Of a stretch of DNA of 18,006 nucleotides, positions 7,767 to 14,532 are shown piece by piece (the stretch's first letter is position 1; each line of letters begins with the position of its first letter). This DNA is from UBA6921 sp031363085 (GTDB lineage Bacteria > Pseudomonadota > Gammaproteobacteria > SG8-11). The DNA lies in the NCBI GenBank assembly GCA_031363085.1, contig JANLTU010000053.1:1-18006 (forward strand). Reading direction: 5' to 3'. The notes below the pieces were generated by a model that ran no database searches, was not told the origin of the DNA, and saw nothing but the letters and a program-made list of their open reading frames with translations. The translations under genes were made by a program, and so were the position numbers.

Positions 7767-10353
7767 TCACCGATAAAACATTGCCGCTGCGAATGCGCGT
7801 GGTCGCGCCGCTGACACCCACCACGGCAGGGATGCCGAACTCGCGCGCGATGATCGCGCCATGCGACAGCATGCCCCCGCGTTCGACCACCAGCCCGCGC
7901 GCCAGAAAAAACACGCAGGCCCAGCCCGGATCGGTTTGTCGTGTAACAACAATGTCGCCTTCCCGCAGTTGCGCGGCCTCGCTGGCATCGGCAAGCACGG
8001 CGGCGGCGGCGGTGATCGTCCCGCCGCAAGCGCCGATACCGCGCAATTGCGTGCCGCTGGCACTGGATACCTCTGCCCTTGAGGTGTCAGTGGTCGACGC
8101 TAGATAGGCACCTTCTGCCAGCACGAAATTGTCGGGGGGCGTCATGCGGGCCAGTTGCGCGTGTGCGTCGCGCCGCTGCTGTACCAGCGCACGCACGCTG
8201 TACGGATACATCGCCTGCCCGGCCAGCAGGTCTTGCAGCTCGTCGATGGTGAGTTGAAACGCATCGCTTGGATCGTCGAGCTTTCCCGCTGCCACCAGCA
8301 GGCGCCCGCAGGCCAACACGATATGCCGCAAGCGCACGTACAGCCGCGCTTGCTGCATGCGCGCGCGCTCGCGCAACCGGATTGCGCCTTGCGTCGCGTT
8401 GAGCAGGATGCGAAAGCGCCCTGCCCTGCTCAACCACGGCAATGCGCGCACCAACCGGCGCGGACTCAAGTGCAGGCACACCGCCTCGGTGGCCGCCACG
8501 CGCGCGGCACTCTGTTTAACCAGCATCGCGGCGGGCGAATCGGAACCGAGCGTGACATAGGTTTTAAGCAAGGCCAGCGTCGCGGTGGGATCCTCTTGCG
8601 GGCTTGCTTGTGTGAGCATCAGCTCGCCGGAGCTGCGAAAACCCCAGTGTTCCAGATAGTCATGAAACCGCGCGCGGAATTCTGCAAACATCTGCTCCCT
8701 AGAAAGGCGGGTGTGAAGGGTCGCGGCATCAGGCTGCGCAAACAACTGCGCAAGCTTCGCATCGGCGCGCACGTGTTGCGCCAACTCCCAAAGCTTTTCG
8801 ACCGGCGCATGGCTTGCCAGGCCGTGCAGGCCCACCAACAGGTTGTTGCGCATACCCGCACCGGCTTCGGGCCAGGCGCGCCGCAAGGTGCGCTGCAGCA
8901 AACCATAGCAAACCATCGCCGCCGTATCGGCCAATGCGGCATCGTTCCAGCGGCGCAGACGGATGTCCAGAAAGCCACGCAGTTGCTTGAGCAAATCCGT
9001 CGACCGCATGCGCTCCAGCGCGGAGCGATCACAGAATTGACCGACCGTGTGTTCAAAGCGTGCGACACGGGACTGCACGTACAGATATTGCACGATGGTT
9101 TTGCATGGGATGCGCAGCCACTCGGTAACACGATCAACAAAACCCTGTTCGGGCAATGGATCGCGCGCTACGGGATGCTCCTGCGTACCGACGAAGGCGT
9201 TAAAGGCTTGCACCAGCCAGCGACCGGCCGGTGCGAGATGCAGCAGCGCATGGATGTTGCTTAGGTTGTAATACAGTCGGCCGCCATGCACACCCACCAG
9301 ATTTTGCAGTGCCGGTTCCATCGCGGCGATGCGCCGCGATGAGATGCCGAAACCCAACCCAAGGTTGCGAAAATAGGCGCTATAACCACTGCGCACCACC
9401 GAATACAAAAAGGGTGAAACAGGCTCGGGAAAGTTCTCGGCGATGTTGGCGTTGGTCCAGACAACTTTGTTGTTGAGATCAGGCGCTATATTCACCGGCG
9501 TGGTAATCGGTCTTGCCTGCAATAGCCACAACACCCCCGCAGGGTCGATGGCCCATTCGATGTCGAGCGGGCAACCAAACACTATTTCAAGCTTTGACGC
9601 CTGCGCAACGATTTCATTGATTTCTGCTGCCGACAGCGGCGCAAGCGTGGCGCCGGGCAGGGCATGTTCCAGTGTGTCGCCCCCATCGCGGGCGACGCGA
9701 ACCCGGGCAGGATCGATTGCGCCGGACACCAGCGCATCACCCAGGCCGGTACAGTATTCAATCAGCATCGCGGGCACCTCGCCGCAGGCGGCCGGTGCAT
9801 GGGTGAACACGACACCGGCGTGGCGCGCATCGACTTGCCGTTGCACGATCACGCTCATGCGTGTGAGCTGAAGCCCGCGCCGCTGCTGATAAACACGGCT
9901 GCGCGCAGACCACCCTGAAGCCCAAACGGTACGCACGGCATGCTCAATCGCCGCAGCTTCCGTGACATTGAGTAGCGTATCAAGCTGCCCGGCCCACGAG
10001 TGCTCGGATGAGTCCTCACCTAGCGCGGAGCTGCGAACTGCATGCGCGACGTTTGCATGCGCGGACAAATAATCCACCAATGCCGCAAGCAGTTGCGGAT
10101 CAAGCGGAGTCACTCGCAGGCGCTCCGCAAATTTCTCAGCCTGGGCCGCATCGGCCGCAGTCAACGCGTTCATCGCCGTGCGTAACCCGGCCTGATCCAG
10201 ATGCAACTGAAATACCGTGTCAGACACAACGACGCCGGCCGGGACGCGAAAGCCGTGGGTGAGCATGCGTGCCAACGATGCAGCCTTTCCGCCGTACACG
10301 CGGGCAGCGTCGGCCTGTGCAAGCGGTACGAGACCGTGCAAGTCGGCTGTCAA
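7732..10353 (-). CDS. ATP-grasp/PEP-utilising phosphotransferase (PEP synthase / rifampin phosphotransferase-like)
   Basis: 873 aa with the layout of PEP synthase and rifampin phosphotransferase. The N-terminal PPDK nucleotide-binding domain (about 1-290) has VYGGKAASLARM near residue 20, RSSALGEDSSEHSWAGQLDT near 107, IVQRQVDARHAGVVFTHAP and EYCTGLGDALVSG. A long middle region is less conserved. The C-terminal phosphohistidine swivel domain has TDPGWACVFF and GGMLSHGAIIAREFGIPAVVG with the catalytic H831. Such enzymes use ATP to form a phospho-His and pass phosphate to pyruvate or, in rifampin phosphotransferase, to a hydroxyl of a small molecule. The operon context favours a lipid or alcohol acceptor rather than gluconeogenesis (inference). 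The start is TTG at 10353, in a TTGA overlap with the CarS-like gene, with GAAAGG about 9 nt upstream. Confidence 0.9.
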   Translation of the reverse strand: MTADLHGLVPLAQADAARVYGGKAASLARMLTHGFRVPAGVVVSDTVFQLHLDQAGLRTAMNALTAADAAQAEKFAERLRVTPLDPQLLAALVDYLSAHANVAHAVRSSALGEDSSEHSWAGQLDTLLNVTEAAAIEHAVRTVWASGWSARSRVYQQRRGLQLTRMSVIVQRQVDARHAGVVFTHAPAACGEVPAMLIEYCTGLGDALVSGAIDPARVRVARDGGDTLEHALPGATLAPLSAAEINEIVAQASKLEIVFGCPLDIEWAIDPAGVLWLLQARPITTPVNIAPDLNNKVVWTNANIAENFPEPVSPFLYSVVRSGYSAYFRNLGLGFGISSRRIAAMEPALQNLVGVHGGRLYYNLSNIHALLHLAPAGRWLVQAFNAFVGTQEHPVARDPLPEQGFVDRVTEWLRIPCKTIVQYLYVQSRVARFEHTVGQFCDRSALERMRSTDLLKQLRGFLDIRLRRWNDAALADTAAMVCYGLLQRTLRRAWPEAGAGMRNNLLVGLHGLASHAPVEKLWELAQHVRADAKLAQLFAQPDAATLHTRLSREQMFAEFRARFHDYLEHWGFRSSGELMLTQASPQEDPTATLALLKTYVTLGSDSPAAMLVKQSAARVAATEAVCLHLSPRRLVRALPWLSRAGRFRILLNATQGAIRLRERARMQQARLYVRLRHIVLACGRLLVAAGKLDDPSDAFQLTIDELQDLLAGQAMYPYSVRALVQQRRDAHAQLARMTPPDNFVLAEGAYLASTTDTSRAEVSSASGTQLRGIGACGGTITAAAAVLADASEAAQLREGDIVVTRQTDPGWACVFFLARGLVVERGGMLSHGAIIAREFGIPAVVGVSGATTRIRSGNVLSVNGDHGVVEIIR

Positions 10354-10946
10354 GACGGTCTACCTTTCAATCGCAGCAGGAACAACCAATAACTGAATAT
10401 CCAGTGCAAGCCAATGCCAAGTAACAGCGCCCACAGTGAGGTCATGGCATGCACCGGTAACAGCAGGCTCAATACAATCAAGACGCCCAGCGTGGAATCG
10501 ATGCGGTCGACAATCAAGAACAATACTCGCCGCCCTGGGTGCCGGGCCGCCGCTCCCGGATAAATGTCAAGCTGCCGCTTGATGAACGAGTTCGGTAGTT
10601 CGGCAAGCATAAAAGCCAGACCGGAAACAAAACCGACCCCTGCCAATTCGCTGGCTGATCGAGTCCAGATGCCTGCGGCCAGCCAAGTGGGCAAATGCTC
10701 GCGAAACTGCGCTGCCAGCGCGAAAACCAGTGCCGCCGCCAACGGCATCACCATCAAGCCGCGCCAGGTTTTGTTGTCACCGAACAGGCGTCGACCGCGC
10801 CACGTAGCTCCACCATCAATGGGCGCTGCGAAGCGGCGTGAATACCGGCTGCGTAACCAAGCCACGTGTGCTGCCCCCGCGATCACAAATGCCGATACGA
10901 CGAACACTGCACAGGGCAACGCGGGTGGCGGTAAAGCCTGCGTCAC
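10350..10946 (-). CDS. CDP-archaeol synthase (CarS)-family CTP:phospholipid cytidylyltransferase
   Basis: 198-aa integral membrane protein. Key motifs are GDNKTWRG (56-63), LPNSFIKRQ with the following LDIYPG (117-131), and DRIDSTLG (147-154), in the order seen in the CarS/DUF46 family; hydrophobic segments surround each. In archaea CarS makes CDP-archaeol from CTP and digeranylgeranylglyceryl phosphate. Bacterial homologues exist, but their substrate is generally not established. By analogy this protein should activate a lipid phosphate with CTP, feeding a CDP-alcohol phosphatidyltransferase such as the divergent neighbour. The reading frame is open further upstream (to 11171), but that extension only shadows the desaturase. 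I place the start at GTG 10946, in a GTGA overlap with the desaturase stop. Its own stop overlaps the next start by TTGA. Confidence 0.85.
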   Translation of the reverse strand: MTQALPPPALPCAVFVVSAFVIAGAAHVAWLRSRYSRRFAAPIDGGATWRGRRLFGDNKTWRGLMVMPLAAALVFALAAQFREHLPTWLAAGIWTRSASELAGVGFVSGLAFMLAELPNSFIKRQLDIYPGAAARHPGRRVLFLIVDRIDSTLGVLIVLSLLLPVHAMTSLWALLLGIGLHWIFSYWLFLLRLKGRPS

Positions 10947-11893
10947 AGATGCATCCCGGTGCGGTCGCGTGAACCAAACAGAAAATCGACGCCCGGCAGT
11001 TTTTTGGCCGCGCGCAGCCAAAGCCACCAATGTACTTGGTTCGGTGTCTGAACACCCAAGGACCGCAGGCGGTAACCCGGCACCCGAACATGCATGTGAT
11101 GCAATTCGTGCGCATCGAAATGCAGCAGCATCCACGATAACCAGCGCGGTAACCACAGGGAGCGCGTACATGCTTGTTGGGCGCGGGGCGGTAGCGGTTG
11201 CACGCAGGTTGAACCGGCAATCTGGGTTGGCATGTGGGTGTGCTGGCTAAGTAGCAAAATGTCTTCAATAGCGAGCGCAAGCAACAGGCCGGGCCCACAC
11301 AGCACAAACAGATCACTCGGCCCAAGCCAAACGACAAGCCCCACATAGCCTGTCAGAAAGAAACTATTTTCGATGCGGATTCTGTGCATCAGACCAGCAT
11401 CAAGAAACTTCGCCAGCCGCCGCGTATTCCAGAAGTTCTGCACACGGTACAACACCGAGAACAACGGCATCCCGGTACGCCAAGCTGCGTTGATCGCCCA
11501 CCGTTCCCAGCCTGCCAGCTTGCGTGGCACTAGGGTTTCGGTGGTGATGTCACGGTCCTGCCAACCGGTCCAGACATGATGGCGCGCGTGCACGTGCCGC
11601 CAAGCCGTGTAGGGAATGACAACGATGAAGGCCGCAATCGCGCCGACCAGTTGATTCATCCACCGGCTGCGGAACAGTGTGCGGTGCCCGCATTCATGCA
11701 GCAGCACGAACCATTCGACTAAAGCGAGTGTTAGTACAAGTTGCCCAGCAATCCAAACCCAGAGAGTATCGTTTAAGGCGGCGACCAGACCCACGCCACT
11801 GAGTGCTGCGGCGAGCCCGGTATAGAGCAGGCCATACGCGTTTGATGCGGAAACATCGTGCTTCGATAGGTCGTGCATGCTGTAGGCCGTCAT
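10943..11893 (-). CDS. Membrane fatty acid desaturase / hydroxylase family protein
   Basis: 316-aa polytopic di-iron enzyme of the FA_desaturase family. Histidine boxes: HECGH (66-70), HARHH (102-106, preceded by H100) and HELHH (262-266, followed by MH at 268). QHTH (217-220) lies at the position where an extra histidine ligand is often found. Hydrophobic pairs lie at about 20-64, 82-97 and 178-215. The family introduces double bonds or hydroxyls into acyl chains or isoprenoids, needing O2 and electron donors. It is the first gene of the operon, 81 bp from the divergent CDP-alcohol phosphatidyltransferase, and overlaps the CarS-like gene by GTGA. ATG 11893 has GGGA 8 nt upstream. The substrate could be an acyl lipid or a terpenoid-like chain; the sequence does not decide. 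Confidence 0.9.
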   Translation of the reverse strand: MTAYSMHDLSKHDVSASNAYGLLYTGLAAALSGVGLVAALNDTLWVWIAGQLVLTLALVEWFVLLHECGHRTLFRSRWMNQLVGAIAAFIVVIPYTAWRHVHARHHVWTGWQDRDITTETLVPRKLAGWERWAINAAWRTGMPLFSVLYRVQNFWNTRRLAKFLDAGLMHRIRIENSFFLTGYVGLVVWLGPSDLFVLCGPGLLLALAIEDILLLSQHTHMPTQIAGSTCVQPLPPRAQQACTRSLWLPRWLSWMLLHFDAHELHHMHVRVPGYRLRSLGVQTPNQVHWWLWLRAAKKLPGVDFLFGSRDRTGMHL

Positions 11894-11974
11894 TGTGTAC
11901 GTCCCGTAGGTTCGCTTTGCCTAGGCCGTGGGTACCGTTGTTCGTCAGGACTGAATCGGAGTTAAGCTAAAAAC
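11894..11974. promoter_or_regulatory. Divergent intergenic promoter region of the lipid cluster
   Basis: The 81 bases between two divergent starts must carry promoters for both the seven-gene operon and the phosphatidyltransferase. On the plus strand TTGTTC (11938-11943) and TTAAGC/TAAGCT (about 11962-11968) lie roughly 18-19 bases apart and could be a weak sigma70 promoter, but the -10 box would sit very close to the ATG at 11975. No clear promoter or operator palindrome is seen on the minus strand. Confidence 0.35.
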
Positions 11975-12589
11975 ATGTCGCTAAGCAATCCTTTGCAGTC
12001 ATTTCATCCGAGAAATTTGCTGACCTATGTTTCAGTGCTCGCAGCGACGTGGGGAATGCTGGAAATTTACCAGGGGCGGTCGTTACCGGGATTTGCGGGA
12101 GCGGCTCTTTGTACGGCGATTATCGCCGATATTTTCGATGGAAAATTCGCCGCGCTATTTAAGGGCTCGTCCAATTTACAGAAAGAAATTGGCGGCCATC
12201 TGGACAGCTTGGCGGATTTTTTTGCCTTCGGAATTTTCCCTGCACTGGCACTCATGGCGGTTGAGCACAGCCGATTTGGACATTTGGAATTCTTGACCGC
12301 GCTCGTCGCCATCGCTTATCTCTTTGCGGTGCTGCATCGCCTGGCATTTTATAACGCAACCGCTTCCGGGAGCGGGTCGTTCGTGGGGCTGCCCTCGCCA
12401 TTGGGCGCTTTGGGAGTTGCGCTTGCCTGGAGATATTTTGAAGGACCGCTGTTGCTTGCTGTTTATGTACTGATGGCATCGTTAATGGTCGCCCCGTTCA
12501 AGATTGCTCGTCCGGGGATTCTGGGGCTTGCAGCAATCGTGCTGCTGAGTCTTATTGTTGGAATCCTGCATATTGCTCGGTCTTTCTAA
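11975..12589 (+). CDS. CDP-alcohol phosphatidyltransferase family protein
   Basis: 204-aa membrane enzyme that would exchange CMP of a CDP-lipid for an alcohol such as serine, glycerol phosphate or inositol phosphate. Motif: DIFDG (D52, D55, G56), FAA, then G73-x3-D77-x3-D81 (GGHLDSLAD), so all four catalytic aspartates are present. The usual AR after DGxx is AA here, and the spacer to the glycine is about 12 residues rather than 8, so it is divergent from PgsA and PssA. About six hydrophobic segments follow. It is the only plus-strand gene of the lipid cluster and is divergent from the operon. Base composition looks AT-richer than the operon. ATG 11975 has GGAG about 14 nt upstream, a weak match. 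Head-group specificity cannot be read from the sequence. Confidence 0.88.
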   Translation: MSLSNPLQSFHPRNLLTYVSVLAATWGMLEIYQGRSLPGFAGAALCTAIIADIFDGKFAALFKGSSNLQKEIGGHLDSLADFFAFGIFPALALMAVEHSRFGHLEFLTALVAIAYLFAVLHRLAFYNATASGSGSFVGLPSPLGALGVALAWRYFEGPLLLAVYVLMASLMVAPFKIARPGILGLAAIVLLSLIVGILHIARSF

Positions 12590-12605
12590 GTGGCATTCAA
12601 ACCGG

Positions 12606-12694
12606 GACTAACCATCCAAATATCAAGCCCAGTCACCGCTTAAGAGCAAACCAAGCGCCGCTTACTGACAATCGGCTGGAACACCTCGTTAGGC
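12606..12694 (-). repeat. attC-like recombination site 1 (integron cassette boundary)
   Basis: On the plus strand GACTAAC (12606-12612) and GTTAGGC (12688-12694) form imperfect inverted core sites. Inner boxes ATCAAGCC and GGCTGGAA are near-complementary. A nested stem (GTCA/TGAC, then CGCTT/AAGCG) fills the centre, giving about 89 bp of imperfect palindrome. The TAA stop of the isochorismatase-like gene lies inside the core (GCCTAAC on its strand), as is usual for cassettes. It begins 17 bp after the phosphatidyltransferase stop and is the left edge of the array. Confidence 0.6.
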
Positions 12695-13306
12695 AGGGAG
12701 CTCCTCCCCCGTTAAAAGGCCGACGAACTTGTCAACCGCAAGGTGCGCGCCGTAATGGTGAACGACCTCATTCAGGACATGTTGCCGTTGAGCTGAGGTA
12801 AAAGCCGCGCACGCATCATCGAGAACCACCATGTTGTAGCCGAGATCATGGCCGTGGCGCAGTGTCGATTCCACGCAAACATGCAAGGCGAAGCCCGCCA
12901 AGTAGAGGGTGTCGATAGCCTGGTTATGCAGATAAATGTCGAGATTCGATCCGGCGAACCCACTTGCGCCCACCCTGCCCTGAACCACAAATTCATCCCC
13001 TTGGGGAACAAAGGGCTGGATAAATTGGCTCCCGGTGCCATCGGCAGGAAACGTCCCCACGCGTGGAATGACCGCCCGTAACCCATAAAGACCCCGCCCC
13101 AACTCGGGGTAGCCTTTTTGAAACCGCAGCCCGCAATGCACTACGGGCATTTTGTGCTGACGCGCAGCCTGCAATGCATGCTGTGCCGCTTCAAGCGCAG
13201 ATTCGAATTGCTCTCGATCTTGCATAAGGTGGCGGATTTTTCCGTCGTCACCCAGCCATTCTCTTTGGAACTCAATAAGAATCAACGCACTCGTTTTTAC
13301 ACTCAT
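12689..13306 (-). CDS. Isochorismatase-like cysteine hydrolase
   Basis: 205-aa cytoplasmic alpha/beta hydrolase of the isochorismatase/nicotinamidase superfamily. The nucleophile is C144 in LHVCVESTLR, followed by the usual DDACAAF. The catalytic acid position reads LIEFQ (E12 instead of Asp), a substitution I have seen in part of this superfamily. The usual catalytic lysine appears to be R111 in VVQGRVG, followed by a conserved NLD near 121. This suggests a subfamily with altered chemistry or substrate; the substrate is not predictable. The start ATG 13306 has GGAGGG about 6 nt upstream. The stop codon lies within attC-like site 1, so I read this as the last cassette of the array. Confidence 0.88.
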   Translation of the reverse strand: MSVKTSALILIEFQREWLGDDGKIRHLMQDREQFESALEAAQHALQAARQHKMPVVHCGLRFQKGYPELGRGLYGLRAVIPRVGTFPADGTGSQFIQPFVPQGDEFVVQGRVGASGFAGSNLDIYLHNQAIDTLYLAGFALHVCVESTLRHGHDLGYNMVVLDDACAAFTSAQRQHVLNEVVHHYGAHLAVDKFVGLLTGEELPA

Positions 13307-13331
13307 AATTCCCTCCGCCGACGTTGCGGCT

Positions 13332-13393
13332 GCCTGACGTAAAGTTGCGACGGCGCTGCGGTTGACGCAGCCCTCTCGAACACCCAGTTAGGT
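13332..13393 (-). repeat. attC-like recombination site 2
   Basis: A 62-bp imperfect palindrome with core sites GCCTGAC (13332-13338) and GTTAGGT (13387-13393). The central stem is perfect (GCTGCG, loop GTTGA, CGCAGC). The inner boxes GTTGCGA and TCGAAC pair with one unpaired base, matching the extrahelical base typical of attC sites. It lies between the TipAS-type gene stop and the isochorismatase-like gene start, where a cassette junction is expected. This is the most convincing site of the array. Confidence 0.68.
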
Positions 13394-13419
13394 GATATGC
13401 AACGGCCCAGCGAACCCGC

Positions 13420-13797
13420 TTACAGGTTGCGCTGCGCATAAACGTAGATCGCCTCACCCAGAAACTCCACCATGTTCGGGTGATAAGCATTGTGGAAATT
13501 TTTCATATCGTTGTTGTCGTTGTAGAAAAGACCCATGCCGATGTAGGCCTCTCGCGACGGGAGATAAAAGCGCGCGGCAATCGCGTAATGCTGTGCCATG
13601 ATCGCTTGGATGGCTGGCGCAGCGGGCTGCGAACTGTCCAGCATGGTCGCCAACTTTTTATAAAGCGCATCCCAATCAGCATGCACCTGCGGCTTGTCGA
13701 CATGCGACCAATTGTTGGTCGCAGACAGGGACTTTGTCTGTTCGGCATGCAATGCATTTCTGCATTGCGCGAGATATTCGGGGGTTGAATTTTGCAT
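13420..13797 (-). CDS. Stand-alone TipAS antibiotic-recognition domain protein
   Basis: 125 aa. The pattern DWDALYKKLATMLD, IQAIMAQHYAIAARF, YIGMGLFYNDNNDMKNF and ending PNMVEFLGEAIYVYAQRN matches the C-terminal antibiotic-binding TipAS domain of MerR-type regulators such as TipAL. No N-terminal DNA-binding helix-turn-helix is present, and the ORF starts at ATG 13797 with AAGGAT 8 nt upstream, so the domain is free-standing, as in TipAS itself. In related proteins it is a globin-like helical fold that traps thiopeptides or other peptide antibiotics. A sequestering role here is inference. The gene sits alone in a roughly 510-bp cassette between attC-like sites 2 and 3. Confidence 0.8.
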   Translation of the reverse strand: MQNSTPEYLAQCRNALHAEQTKSLSATNNWSHVDKPQVHADWDALYKKLATMLDSSQPAAPAIQAIMAQHYAIAARFYLPSREAYIGMGLFYNDNNDMKNFHNAYHPNMVEFLGEAIYVYAQRNL

Positions 13798-13863
13798 GTT
13801 CCAGATCCTTCTTTTGCTGAGTACAGCGACAGCTTGCTGTGCCGTAATTTATTTCACTTGCTA

Positions 13864-13903
13864 GCTTAACAGTAGCAGGTTCGTGTCGAACGCGTTGTTA
13901 GCC
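13864..13903 (-). repeat. attC-like site 3 (short, partial)
   Basis: Core sites GCTTAAC (13864-13870) and GTTAGCC (13897-13903) flank a perfect GTTCG/CGAAC stem. At 40 bp it is shorter than usual attC sites, so it may be eroded or its outer edge misplaced. Its right core lies one base from the TGA of the GyrI-like gene, the position expected for a cassette end. Confidence 0.4.
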
Positions 13904-13904
13904 A

Positions 13905-14510
13905 TCATTTCATGGGGTGACGAATGATGGTTTTCCATTTCTTCGGGTCGGCGCGTCGTATGTCGCTCAAGTAAATTTCGTGGTGTTTTCCAGTCCGGCT
14001 GGTTCGGGTGTCGATAAATTCATGCAAGCGCTCAATAGTGGGGCCCTCGTCAGAAAAAGGCCCAATGTGAAGCACTTGCGCGCACCGTCCTTCTGAAAAA
14101 TTCTCCAGGCGTAGCCGGTCGAGCGCAGGCAGTTTTTTCTTTCTGCGGACTTCAGCGATGGCGGCTTCGATTACGTCATTGGCTGCACACGTCGGTTGCA
14201 TGATCATCATCGTCCACTGCCATTTCGCCTTGTCATCGACGACGAAAGCCGACATATCATCCGCCCACCATAGTCCTTCGAGCGGCATGACGGAATAGTC
14301 AAGCTGTAGCCCTTTTTTGACCATGAACTTGGCCGTGTAGGACACGGAGAACAAAGCCTCTACCGCCTGCGCATAGGCTTGCGACGTGTTTGGATCGCCT
14401 TCACCGTCGACCATCAGAAATTTCAACGTTGGCACTTCAACCGTGACAACGTCTTTGGCAGACGCTTGGTAGAGCGGCTTCAAGTCTTTTTTGAGGTCGA
14501 TCTTTTCCAT
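13905..14510 (-). CDS. GyrI-like small-molecule-binding domain protein
   Basis: 201 aa, no signal peptide. It carries features of the roughly 200-aa GyrI-like (SHS2-fold) protein family: FLMVDGEGDPNTSQAY, LFSVSYTAKFMVKKG, the motif MPLEGLWW, then a second half-domain with CAQVLHIGPFSDEGPTIERL and the ending HEIYLSDIRRADPKKWKTI. Family members bind small aromatic or cationic ligands, and some hydrolyse cyclopropane-containing genotoxins; which applies here is unknown. ATG 14510 lacks a good ribosome-binding site and lies 22 nt after the HIT gene stop with no attC between, so it is probably translated with the HIT gene as a two-gene cassette. Confidence 0.87.
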   Translation of the reverse strand: MEKIDLKKDLKPLYQASAKDVVTVEVPTLKFLMVDGEGDPNTSQAYAQAVEALFSVSYTAKFMVKKGLQLDYSVMPLEGLWWADDMSAFVVDDKAKWQWTMMIMQPTCAANDVIEAAIAEVRRKKKLPALDRLRLENFSEGRCAQVLHIGPFSDEGPTIERLHEFIDTRTSRTGKHHEIYLSDIRRADPKKWKTIIRHPMK

Positions 14511-14532
14511 GAATTTGCGCTGTGCTGCCCTG

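Noticed and set aside
8155..9264. 369-aa open frame on the plus strand
   Set aside because: Lies wholly antisense to the well-supported PEP-utilising phosphotransferase; composition is Arg/Gln/His-rich with no domain motif, typical of a shadow frame in high-GC DNA.
10947..11171. 75-residue N-terminal extension of the CarS-like frame
   Set aside because: It is an alternate frame inside the desaturase gene; the GTGA overlap at 10943-10946 gives a natural start, and the extension shows no family similarity.
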